The translations under genes and the position numbers were made by a program. Source: Candidatus Zhuqueibacterota bacterium (lineage in GTDB: Bacteria; Zhuqueibacterota; Zhuqueibacteria; Residuimicrobiales; Oceaniaggregativiventaceae). Taken from it: a stretch of DNA of 64,000 nt. Shown piece after piece: positions 28,601 to 35,369 of the stretch. The notes beneath the pieces were generated by a model. It had not been told where the DNA came from. It was given only the letters and a program-made list of their open reading frames with translations, and ran no database searches. The DNA lies in assembly GCA_014728085.1 (NCBI GenBank), contig WJMF01000208.1, positions 1 through 64,000 on the forward strand, in the 5' to 3' direction. Positions within the stretch are counted from its first letter, which is position 1. Each line of letters opens with the position of its first letter.

Positions 28601-29266
28601 ACAGACGACCCCGACACTCCGGACATAGACGATCCCACGGTTATTATTGGACGCGTAGCCGATTTTACCCCCATCATTGAGGCGCTTCCGGCCGTTGTGG
28701 ATGTTACGGATAGCATTCAGGTGCGGGTCCAGGTTCCGGTTGCTGTTTCGACCTGGGATTTATGGATATATTACCCGGATGGCAGTATCAACAAGTCGTT
28801 TGCTGATAATGAGGTTTCATCAACAGCACTCAACCCCGATACCTGGCACCGGCTTGATGAACTCTACTACCCTCAAAAAATGATCACCAATGCGCGGGAA
28901 GAAGAGCTGATTTTTGAGATTCGGGCGACAGATTCCCGGGGCCGGCTTGCTACCGCCCAGGCCGTGGTTGTGGTCAAAAGCAGTAATTATCTGGTGTTGG
29001 ATCGAAATGTTTTCAGAGCGGAATATGAGGATCCTCTGCAAATACATTTTAAACTAAGTTATCGTCGCACCGCACGGCTGGATGTTTACGATTCAAGCGG
29101 GCGACATATTGTCGAGTTAACGGAAGATATATATGATGGCGGCTGGAACACCTACCTCTGGAACGGGCTTTTGCTGGATGGTCAAAAAGCGGGAAGCGGA
29201 GTCTATCTGGTAACCTTGCGTTCCGGCGAATTTAACTCCTGGAAAAAGTTTATCATAGTGAGATAA
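22676..29266 (+). CDS. giant secreted repeat protein (CARDB/DUF11-like domains, T9SS-type C-terminus)
   Basis: A 2,196-residue exported protein. A signal peptide (hydrophobic core LAVIIMILLSFPVVLV, then AQQQ) is followed by a unique domain. Next come seven Ig-like units of about 141 residues (from nt 23216), each ending in a NN-containing linker, and six units of exactly 138 residues (nt 26192-28675) of the DUF11/DUF7507 type, with DxDxDG-like acidic loops (for example DLDNDGRLSAGD) and acidic linkers (DDPSTPEDDDPTI). The C-terminus is a FlgD-Ig-like domain ending GSGVYLVTLRSGEFNSWKKF, as in type IX secretion cargo. I infer a calcium-stiffened surface fibre or adhesin. Its partner gene begins 2 bp downstream. 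No catalytic domain is visible. Confidence 0.85.
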   Translation: MNRFQGNQVITRRLAVIIMILLSFPVVLVAQQQVIKDYFIGVTIGVRADKGEPGMHAIVTDVNIEHEGYYQVYPKILYNSGDDQLNETFYMTLEHSDGSPSIPEDANAGPYKVVLDDPGPPHTAWRDAGLYFFKEGVNTLKLHHYAAISNQYPQFLNGPIIDTESVKIVDSLRLISKPFIDAAVSVRSTPPRVIKIEGNDYGVAYSNEHIRYDIIVKNDYVNTIRHAVLTNVPPDLLINNTYSLSPAREEGTRDYWELPDLAPGDSFLVTLDADVPAQVPDGLTALIDSAWVLSINDIDSTNNMSLDTVYTSSEIIGADSVADVGVDLVSQTDSVSMVGGKTRHYAQPGEAISYRIQLNNTGPDSADDVVLNHILPGDFIYLSANQAPDAVFGDTLRWTLPLMFPQSSETFLINGFVSNNISVNDSVLISEATTTAANDTLLVNNSDMDSIFIYLPPSYHNSDLEVALNAQTDTTIVHENRIVKAVVEGTPYDYRLTVRNNGPQTSYQFWLQQILPDSVTLLNSSRTPTQINGDTLMWQVDSLSVSDLLQITLRVNVKDTFPDYPFELLSTAMVNSPTDTLVENNEARESVYAIPEMPAEPAGNTDVGVDLYSLTDTTVTILDDIFNAVRPGEAFQYIIRVEDLGPERSDTIQVVQRYPEFIEFIDASMTPKMVSSQDIIWEIPYLDSGEEINVVVDARLQGEIPLSTRSRTSQVMISADNDTNMTNNVDSDTIRVLRSYPEGNYDVELDYRIITDNRTVFQGDTLPAVYPNEEVVLRIGLTNYGPEDAYNLNLFDHLPDSIEINRLSLQPENVGEDNIFWILDTLEVNQTGYIDIESVVASGFPFLPYELTSLAYIESTVDTVEENNQASLRFVVVPQPAGGDSLDVGITVESVTDTTVMYLGEEWNAVRPNEQFTYEITVSNFGPYPANNLLIEQTIPDFITYQTTTLFPESITAETLFWTIEQLDAGVDTSWVVFARAKSGITRLQPAVSPVEVKVDRDSLLSNNTDADTTIIFAGDLGKRKYDLQLAKTAVTDTHIVVFGDTLPAVFTNESIRYQLLIENKGPGDAYNIKVQDILPDSLILEGASITPLRQSQDTLFWHFDSLKAFESISIDVNTFSRSAYGYYPYELINVSTLLASRDTTSNNNLDRASVFVLSDDLRPGPDFDRTTDVIKTASWDDGDDNGLITVGDKIEYTISIVNSGNAPASDVIFSDSIPEHTELTGAITVTKGEILGTSPIQIDLGTLQPQESVTIRFTVNVISNALSIINQGDIDSPDIEDKEPTDDPTTPDEDDPTIVEPKPSFNGRSDLLKSAEWRDLDGNAELTIGDIIDYTVIITNSGHSPASDVIFFDRLDQNVILYGDVVTTKGKVITQSPIQIEIGFIDPGETVTVKFSVQLTSDLSEVSNQGELGSPDTDENEPTDDPSTPEDDDPTITEPEPNFSGIPDVIKSDIWHDNDDDGRVSSGDIIDYTVSVYNSGGRTATDVVFTDTLPAKTEQTGTITTSKGEVVSTFPVQVNIGTILPGEKVTIRFSLKVNADMDKVVNQGRLDSPDIDENEPTDDPSTPEDNDPTITEPEPNFDGSTDVIKSDIWHDNDGDSRISSGDIIDYTITIFNSGGRAATNVVFTDPLPANAVQTGTITTSKGEVVNTSPIRINIGTISERETVVIKFSLKVTATANQIINQGQIDSPDLSNPEPTNDPDTPADDDPTITEPTANFSGYADVTKRDEWHDLDNDGRLSAGDIIDYTVTIKNSGGRQAENVLFMDPLPANTTLQGTVKTSKGNVVTTSPIRVRIGTLGAKESVTIQFSLRVDGRVAQIINQGTVSSSGTPNGEPTDDPETPKSDDPTITEPDPAFDGSNDLIKTGIWNDLDGDDKLTAGDIIEYTVTISNSGMGNADSVVFTDSLPANSTLSGSVSTSQGQVIGTSPIRIEIGTIGPSESVVIQFSIQLDAGTDFVSNQGYLTSQELSQSLPTDDPDTPDIDDPTVIIGRVADFTPIIEALPAVVDVTDSIQVRVQVPVAVSTWDLWIYYPDGSINKSFADNEVSSTALNPDTWHRLDELYYPQKMITNAREEELIFEIRATDSRGRLATAQAVVVVKSSNYLVLDRNVFRAEYEDPLQIHFKLSYRRTARLDVYDSSGRHIVELTEDIYDGGWNTYLWNGLLLDGQKAGSGVYLVTLRSGEFNSWKKFIIVR
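23216..26191 (+). repeat. seven tandem Ig-like coding units (~420-429 nt) in an alternating two-type pattern
   Basis: Equivalent Asp codons that open each unit lie at 23216, 23642, 24062, 24491, 24911, 25334 and 25754 (spacing 426, 420, 429, 420, 423, 420 nt). Alternate units resemble each other more than their neighbours: the units at 24491 and 25334 share an AVRPxEx-F-Y block and a YPEFI/IPDFI strand. Those at 24911 and 25754 share GDTLPAV, GP-x-DAYN and LPDS. This points to growth by duplication of a two-domain module. Alignment by eye only. Confidence 0.75.
26192..28675 (+). repeat. six tandem 414-nt coding units with calcium-loop-like motif
   Basis: The aspartate codon in D-(V/L)-(I/L/T)-K occurs at 26192, 26606, 27020, 27434, 27848 and 28262, an exact 414-nt period with no length change. 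Each unit reads: lysine-rich start, W-x-D, acidic loop ending GD, a (I/E)YT-N-SG strand, a fourth strand (VIF/VVF-x-D-x-LP), T-x-KG, SPI, IGT, NQG, and an acidic linker. Units at 27020 and 27434 are the most alike in DNA, including a shared 20-base block in the linker (starting AATGAGCCGACGGATGATCC). Confidence 0.9.
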
Positions 29267-29268
29267 GC

Positions 29269-32220
29269 ATGCGTATGAAAGAAACGATTAAAATTTTTGT
29301 AATTTCCGGTCTTTTTATTTCAGTTATGTCGGTAACATCTGTACATGCCCAGGTCCGCGCCGGAGCTGCCTTTTTAAAAATGCTTCCGGGAGCCAGAGTA
29401 CAGAGCATGGCTGCAAGCCATACAGCAGAGATCGACGACCCCCATGCAATTTATGCAAATCCCGGGGCGACAGGATATCTGAGAGAATGGCAATGGACAG
29501 CGGGCTATTCCAAATGGATTGCCGATATTTATAATGCCAGTTTTGTTTATGGCAGAAAGCTCGCCATGCCCTGGAGCCGTCAAAGCAAATTTGCCCTGGG
29601 TCTTTTGTATCAGGGGATGCCGGAATTCGATAGTTCCGACCATACCGTGGCGTCTGTTCAGGCCAGCGATGTATTGGTGACTCTCAGTATGGGACAACCC
29701 ATCGATTTTGATGGTGTGAGTTTGTCCCTGGGCACCAATGCCAAATACTTTCAAAGCACGTTGGCGGATTATTCTGCAGATGCCTTTGCTTTTGATTTTG
29801 GCGTTTCGATTCGCAGCAACCGGTTTGGTCTGTTGAATTCTCTTTTGCCCTATGGCGTGGTTTCCTTAGGTGCCGCCATTACCCACATTGGGCCGGATTT
29901 GTCCTTTGAAAGTACCGCCACACCATTACCAAGAACCTGGCGAGTTGGTGGTGCTTTTTATGCCGGCAGACACGGCGGCCTTGAGCTGCAAGTCATTGCA
30001 GATTATCACAGCGTGCTGGATGAGGAGCCTGTTATGGGACTGGGAGCGGAAATCTCTTTAGGACGGATATTATCTGTTAATGGCGGCTATAACCTGGGCG
30101 CGGATTTGATGGATAAAATATCTTTCGGTGCCAGCATTCGGTTGGATGATATTACCACGTCTCCGACAATGCTGATACCCGGCCGAAATAATGCTTTGCG
30201 CGCTGATATCGCGACTCTTGATGAGGGCGAGTTTTTTGCCAGAACATACCGGGGAACCGTATCTCACTATCCTATAGGACCGGAGTCCTTTCGCTTTTTG
30301 TCTCCGGCTATGAACGATACCATTTATTCAAACAGTGTCATTCTCGAATGGGAAAAGAGCCGGGATCCGGATCTTTTTGATGAGGTGAAATATCGTTTAC
30401 TTTTTGATCGGGATAGTACAAAATTAGCGGCTATACTCGACCAATATAATAGAAATGCCGATAGCTTTTACAGATCTTTCACGGAAACCGATTTACAGAT
30501 AAATACTGAAACCGGTTTGTCGGCATTTGCTGCCGAAAAACTGACCGGCGGCCATTATTACTGGTCTGTTGCAGCAATTGATAGCGACCAGCATATCCGC
30601 TTTGCTTCTCTCAAGGGTCATAAAATTGCACACTTTTATATTCCTTTGCCTGATATAGAAATAAGGGATGTGGAATTTGACTATAGTCCGTGGATTACGG
30701 AAAATGATTATCACGGCAATCTGAAAATCACCCTTGCAAACAGCGGCGATCTACCGGCGGAAAAATTCAAGCTTGTGATTCGGGATAGTGTTGACTTTTT
30801 TTATGAACCCATTCGAACCGAAATCGAAACCGAAAGCAGTGCGTTGTCGTCAAAGCTGCTGCTTGAAAAAACAATTGATTTCTTAAACGTGAATCAGGAT
30901 ACCACGCTGGATATCGAATGGCACACCAACCTGCTGGGACGACATGTTATCGTTGCCCATGCCGACCAGGGCAATCGGGTTGAAGAAATTCATGAAGACA
31001 ACAATATTGGACGAGAAACATTTCACACAATACCAAAGGGCGCCTTTAGTACGGATGACAGCGTTAATGTTGTGAAGATTGCCAAAGTGCTTATAGATAT
31101 GCCTATTATTACGGATATTACTTTTGATGATCATAGCCATAAGGTGAGAGGGGAATATATCAGAAAGGATGTCATTGAACCGCCTTTGGCAACTTTGGCT
31201 GAACGGCTGGTAAACAATCGCAACTTAAAAGTGCAGCTGAAGGGATTTGCCGATCCGAATTCCGGTGAAGAGAATATTGAATTGGCCAACAAGCGCTCGG
31301 AAGCGATACAGGATTCATTGATAAAGCTCGGTGTTAATCCGGCGCAAATCGAGGTTGAATCGGGAGAAGTGCTGGCATACCGGCCCGAGCCTTCAAATCC
31401 GACAGATGCAAGATGGGTCTTTCAGGAAAGACGGCATTTGGAGATTTCCGCATCGGAGCGTGGACAGGCAATTCTGTTTGTGCCGGTACGCCAGGAAGAC
31501 CGGGAGCGAATCATCAAGGGCGTAACCTTTCAGAGCGCCATCAAAAGCACGGTTTCATTTGAAGATGCTGAAATAATAACGATTTCGGACGATCGCAGAG
31601 ACAGTCTCAACATCACTTATATTGAGGGAATGCAAAAGCTGGACCGTAATGTGTTGTGGCAACCTCTGCAAGAGGAAATTAATTTTTGGAGCAACACAGA
31701 GGTCGATTATTTTATTGAAATTTCGGATTCATTGGGACGTATATTTCGAACCAGACTAAAAGAGACCTACTTAACCAGCAAAGAAGCCATTCGGGAATAC
31801 AGGCTGGCACTGCCTTTAAAGTTTGCAGAAACCGATCCTATTTATGGATTTTATTGGTCTCGTTTGCTCAACCAGGTTAAACCGCTTTTCAATGACAAAT
31901 CTTTACGAGTCGCCTTTAGGGGGCATGCCTGTGCCACCGGTCCGCGGGAAGTAAACAAAAGGCTTTCTCAGCGCCGCGCCCGCCGTTTTCACCGGGATTT
32001 TTTACAATATTTGCGGGAAAATTATCCGAATTATTATGAAATGATCAAGGATCGAATCGATGAACCAAAAGGGTTCGGTGAGGATGAGCCTCTGAGCATT
32101 ACCCGTCTTGATGGTGAACGCATACTTATTGGGGACAATGAAAAACCCACGGGCAGAAAGTTGAATCGAAGAATCGAATTTGTTTTTTACTCAACGGAGG
32201 CTGACTTTTTACAGGAATGA
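29269..32220 (+). CDS. PorV-like barrel fused to CARDB and two OmpA peptidoglycan-binding domains
   Basis: A 983-residue outer-membrane protein. Signal peptide (to SVHAQ, about residue 28), then a PorV/PorQ-type beta-barrel to about residue 300 (GAAFLKMLPGARVQSMA, DPHAIYANPGATGYL). A FN3-like segment (about 340-450) and a CARDB-like domain (about 463-590) follow. OmpA-like domain 1 (about 614-720) carries NIELANKRSEAI. OmpA-like domain 2 (about 856-975) carries the canonical NKRLSQRRARRF (NxxLSxxRAxxF). PorV proteins in type IX secretion shuttle cargo with a C-terminal signal; the OmpA modules would tether this one to peptidoglycan. It starts 2 bp after the giant protein gene, whose C-terminus is T9SS-like, so the two probably act together. 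A strong terminator follows. Confidence 0.85.
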   Translation: MRMKETIKIFVISGLFISVMSVTSVHAQVRAGAAFLKMLPGARVQSMAASHTAEIDDPHAIYANPGATGYLREWQWTAGYSKWIADIYNASFVYGRKLAMPWSRQSKFALGLLYQGMPEFDSSDHTVASVQASDVLVTLSMGQPIDFDGVSLSLGTNAKYFQSTLADYSADAFAFDFGVSIRSNRFGLLNSLLPYGVVSLGAAITHIGPDLSFESTATPLPRTWRVGGAFYAGRHGGLELQVIADYHSVLDEEPVMGLGAEISLGRILSVNGGYNLGADLMDKISFGASIRLDDITTSPTMLIPGRNNALRADIATLDEGEFFARTYRGTVSHYPIGPESFRFLSPAMNDTIYSNSVILEWEKSRDPDLFDEVKYRLLFDRDSTKLAAILDQYNRNADSFYRSFTETDLQINTETGLSAFAAEKLTGGHYYWSVAAIDSDQHIRFASLKGHKIAHFYIPLPDIEIRDVEFDYSPWITENDYHGNLKITLANSGDLPAEKFKLVIRDSVDFFYEPIRTEIETESSALSSKLLLEKTIDFLNVNQDTTLDIEWHTNLLGRHVIVAHADQGNRVEEIHEDNNIGRETFHTIPKGAFSTDDSVNVVKIAKVLIDMPIITDITFDDHSHKVRGEYIRKDVIEPPLATLAERLVNNRNLKVQLKGFADPNSGEENIELANKRSEAIQDSLIKLGVNPAQIEVESGEVLAYRPEPSNPTDARWVFQERRHLEISASERGQAILFVPVRQEDRERIIKGVTFQSAIKSTVSFEDAEIITISDDRRDSLNITYIEGMQKLDRNVLWQPLQEEINFWSNTEVDYFIEISDSLGRIFRTRLKETYLTSKEAIREYRLALPLKFAETDPIYGFYWSRLLNQVKPLFNDKSLRVAFRGHACATGPREVNKRLSQRRARRFHRDFLQYLRENYPNYYEMIKDRIDEPKGFGEDEPLSITRLDGERILIGDNEKPTGRKLNRRIEFVFYSTEADFLQE

Positions 32221-32249
32221 TGATTTTTTTGTAAACTATTTCTTGATGA

Positions 32250-32290
32250 AATCCCTGGCTTTTCTTACTTTAAAAGCCAGGGATTTTTTT
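32250..32290 (+). terminator. intrinsic terminator after the PorV/OmpA gene
   Basis: A perfect 14-bp stem (AATCCCTGGCTTTT / AAAAGCCAGGGATT) with an 8-nt loop and a T-tract. It ends 16 bp before the start of the activase gene, so that gene must be transcribed by read-through or from a promoter hidden in or before the hairpin. Confidence 0.9.
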
Positions 32291-32306
32291 ATATAGGGAG
32301 TTATTT

Positions 32307-35300
32307 TTGGAAACAAAGACGATACAAATGGGCCTTGATCTTGGGTCTGCGACAGCGAAATTTGTTGTTATTGTTCCGGATAGATGTGATCTCGGATGTA
32401 TTGAAAACAAATTGACAGCTTATGATATCGAGAGTACTGTCCGGCAGGACAATAGCCGAATTTTATTTTCAAGGTTAATTCCTGTCGGAGGTGATCCGAT
32501 CGCTATTGCGGAAAGCATTTTGCAAAAGTGGCTTAATGTGCCGGTTGCTGATCCGCTGAGCCTTTGTCTCACCGGCTCCCAGGCCAAGGGGGTATCGGTA
32601 AAAACAAGTTTGCCGGTGCTGAATGAATATCTTGCTATTGCTCATGGTGTAGGCTTTTTTTATCCCGACGTTCAAACCATCCTTGAAATCGGTGGAAATG
32701 TTTCCCGTTTTATTCGGCTTGATCATTATAACCGGGGCAAAGAGATCGCTATTATTGATTATGAGCGTAACGGTGAATGTGCAGCCGGAACCGGTTCGTT
32801 TATCGACCAGCAGGCAGCGCGGTTGCGGTTCAGGGTTTCAGAAATAGGAGACATGGTCGCGAGCGCTACCGAGACCGCAAATATTGCCGGAAGATGTTCC
32901 GTTTTTGCAAAATCGGATATGATACATGCGCAACAACGCGGTTATTCGCCCGAATCGATATTCAAGGGGTTAAGCGAGGCTGTTGTCCGTAATTTTAAGG
33001 GAACGGTTTTAAGGGGCAAGGAACTTGTGGCACCTGTCGTATTTGTCGGCGGGGTGGCGGCGAATAAAGGCGTAATTAATGCGATACGCTCTATCTGTTC
33101 TCTGGAAAACCTGATCATTCCTTCCCAATTTGCACACATGTCGGCGCTTGGAAGCGCCTTGCAGGCGCAAGAAAACGCCGTTTCTCCTTCCCCGAAAGAG
33201 CCGGCTATTTTAATACACAGCGATCCTTTTTTGTCACAGGGAAAACAGAAACCCTTAAATTTTTCCCTGGTCAAATTTTTGGGTGATCAGACATACAGGT
33301 CAGTCAAATGCCGCGATAATCCTGTTAATGCCTATTTGGGTATTGATATAGGATCGGTAAGTTCAAATTTTGTTCTTCTCGACGACGAGGGCCGTGTAGT
33401 AGACGAGATTTATACCCAGACGGAGGGGAGGCCTGTCCAGGTGGTAGAACGTGAGTTTAGCCGTTGGCTGGAAAAGTGGGGGGATGTGGTACGGATTTGT
33501 GGTGTGGGCACCACCGGGTCCGGACGGGAACTCGTTGGAGAGCTGGTCGGGGCGGATTGCGTACATGATGAAATTACGGCACACAAAACAGGAGCCGATT
33601 TTATATCAACCAATTTGTTCAAAGAGAATGTGGACACCATATTTGAGATTGGTGGTCAGGATTCAAAATATATTTCCATTGACGGAGGGGTGGTTGTTGA
33701 TTTTACCATGAACGAAGCCTGCGCTGCCGGTACCGGCTCTTTCCTTGAGGAGCAGGCACAGCGAATGGGAATTTCGATCAAAAATGAATTCGCCGACCTG
33801 GCGCTCTCCTCGCGCGAACCAGTGGTTATGGGGGAAAGATGTACGGTTTTTATGGAAAAGGATGTCATCAGTTATCTTCAACAGGGAAAATCAAAGAAGG
33901 ATATTGCTGCGGGATTATCTTACGCCGTGGTTTTGAACTATCTTAACCGGGTTGTTCGTGGCCGCAAGATTGGCGACAAGATTTTTTTTCAGGGGGGTAC
34001 CGCCTACAATCGGGCGGTGGCTGCTGCCTTTGCAACGGTTCTCAAAAAGACGGTAATCGTTCCGCCGCATAATGGGGTTATGGGAGCCATTGGCGCCGCC
34101 TTGCTGGCGAGAGAACAGAAACAGCATAACCCCCTTCCGACGTTGTTTTACGGATTTGATTTCTCTGAAATTGATTTTGCCATTCGCCATATACGTTGTA
34201 ATGGCTGCAGTAATCAATGCGATGTACAGGAAATTACGGTAAATGGTCAAAAAACCTATTGGGGCGACAAATGCTCTGAACGCTTTCGCAAGAAGAAAAA
34301 GCAGGAACAAAAAGCGGTCATCCCGAATTTAATAAAACTGTACAAAGAATTTCTTTTTTCGGATATCCCGGGAAGGAATGGTCGTCAGATAAAGATCGGC
34401 ATTCCCCGTACACTCTATTTTTACGATCAACTGCCGTTCTGGCGGGCTTATTTTTCTGCAATTGGTATTCAATTGGTTTTATCTGAACCGACAAATTCTG
34501 TGATTGTCAGGCAAGGACAGGAAAACAGTATTGCAGAGCCCTGTTTTCCGGTTATTATCGCTTTGGGTCATATTTCGTCGCTTTTTGGACGAGAGGTGGA
34601 CTATATTTTCGTACCCAATGTGATCAATGCGGAAACAGAGTTCCCGCAGACGGAGTCCTGGTTTTGCCCGTGGGGACAAACCCTGCCTCTGGTGTTTAAA
34701 AACTCCCGCTATCTGCATCCTCAGGTCGGAAAGGTTCTCTCGCCGGTTGTGCGTTTTCGCGACGGGAAAAAGTATGTTGAAGAGGCTCTGATCTCCATGG
34801 CAAAACAGCTCGGGATTAGCCGTAAAGAAAACCGCAAAGCAGTTGATTATGCTTACTCGGTACAAAATGGATTCAGGGACAAGATTGCTGCTCAGGGGAT
34901 TACAGTGCTTCGTCAGCTTGAAGCTCGGTCTGAACCTGCGGTTGTCTTATTGGGGCGGCCTTATAACATATACGATGCGGGAACGAGTCTGAATGTAGCA
35001 CAAAAGCTATACGAGTTGTACGGTATAAATATTATTCCCATGGATTTTTTGCCATTAAAGCATATCGACGTTACCGATATCCATCCCAATATGTTCTGGA
35101 ATTATGGAAAGCGCATCTTGCAGGCGTCCAGATATATAGGGCAACACGATCATTTACATGCAATTTATTTTACAAATTTTAAATGCGGGCCGGATTCTTA
35201 TATAAAGCATTTTGTCCGGCAAGCGCTGGGACAGCCTTATTTAACGCTGCAATTTGATGATCATAGCAATGACGCCGGGATTATGACCCGATGCGAGGCC

Positions 35301-35369
35301 TATTTGCAAAGTAAAAACTTGTTAAAAACGAATATGATGACCTGTTCATCGCAGGTGGAAGAGGTATAG
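32307..35369 (+). CDS. acyl-CoA dehydratase activase-like ATPase, two BcrA/BadF-type domains plus DUF2229
   Basis: A 1,020-residue protein related to the activators of 2-hydroxyacyl-CoA dehydratases, which use ATP to push one low-potential electron into the dehydratase. Two ASKHA ATPase domains are present (about residues 6-285 and 340-610). Each has the iron-sulfur cysteines: GECAAGTGSF and AGRCSVFAKSD in the first, NEACAAGTGSF and GERCTVFMEKD in the second. A DUF2229 region follows with CNGCSNQCDV and PRTLYFYD. Canonical activators are homodimers sharing one [4Fe-4S] cluster; here both halves are in one chain. TTG start 6 nt after AGGGAG. The TAG stop directly abuts, in frame, the ATG of the dehydratase-like gene; in many bacteria these parts form one polypeptide of roughly 1,400 residues. 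Confidence 0.9.
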   Translation: METKTIQMGLDLGSATAKFVVIVPDRCDLGCIENKLTAYDIESTVRQDNSRILFSRLIPVGGDPIAIAESILQKWLNVPVADPLSLCLTGSQAKGVSVKTSLPVLNEYLAIAHGVGFFYPDVQTILEIGGNVSRFIRLDHYNRGKEIAIIDYERNGECAAGTGSFIDQQAARLRFRVSEIGDMVASATETANIAGRCSVFAKSDMIHAQQRGYSPESIFKGLSEAVVRNFKGTVLRGKELVAPVVFVGGVAANKGVINAIRSICSLENLIIPSQFAHMSALGSALQAQENAVSPSPKEPAILIHSDPFLSQGKQKPLNFSLVKFLGDQTYRSVKCRDNPVNAYLGIDIGSVSSNFVLLDDEGRVVDEIYTQTEGRPVQVVEREFSRWLEKWGDVVRICGVGTTGSGRELVGELVGADCVHDEITAHKTGADFISTNLFKENVDTIFEIGGQDSKYISIDGGVVVDFTMNEACAAGTGSFLEEQAQRMGISIKNEFADLALSSREPVVMGERCTVFMEKDVISYLQQGKSKKDIAAGLSYAVVLNYLNRVVRGRKIGDKIFFQGGTAYNRAVAAAFATVLKKTVIVPPHNGVMGAIGAALLAREQKQHNPLPTLFYGFDFSEIDFAIRHIRCNGCSNQCDVQEITVNGQKTYWGDKCSERFRKKKKQEQKAVIPNLIKLYKEFLFSDIPGRNGRQIKIGIPRTLYFYDQLPFWRAYFSAIGIQLVLSEPTNSVIVRQGQENSIAEPCFPVIIALGHISSLFGREVDYIFVPNVINAETEFPQTESWFCPWGQTLPLVFKNSRYLHPQVGKVLSPVVRFRDGKKYVEEALISMAKQLGISRKENRKAVDYAYSVQNGFRDKIAAQGITVLRQLEARSEPAVVLLGRPYNIYDAGTSLNVAQKLYELYGINIIPMDFLPLKHIDVTDIHPNMFWNYGKRILQASRYIGQHDHLHAIYFTNFKCGPDSYIKHFVRQALGQPYLTLQFDDHSNDAGIMTRCEAYLQSKNLLKTNMMTCSSQVEEV

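Noticed and set aside
26192-28675. CRISPR-like or tandem DNA repeat array
   Set aside because: The periodicity is protein-coding, the units are full domains of 414 nt, and no short direct repeats with unique spacers are present.
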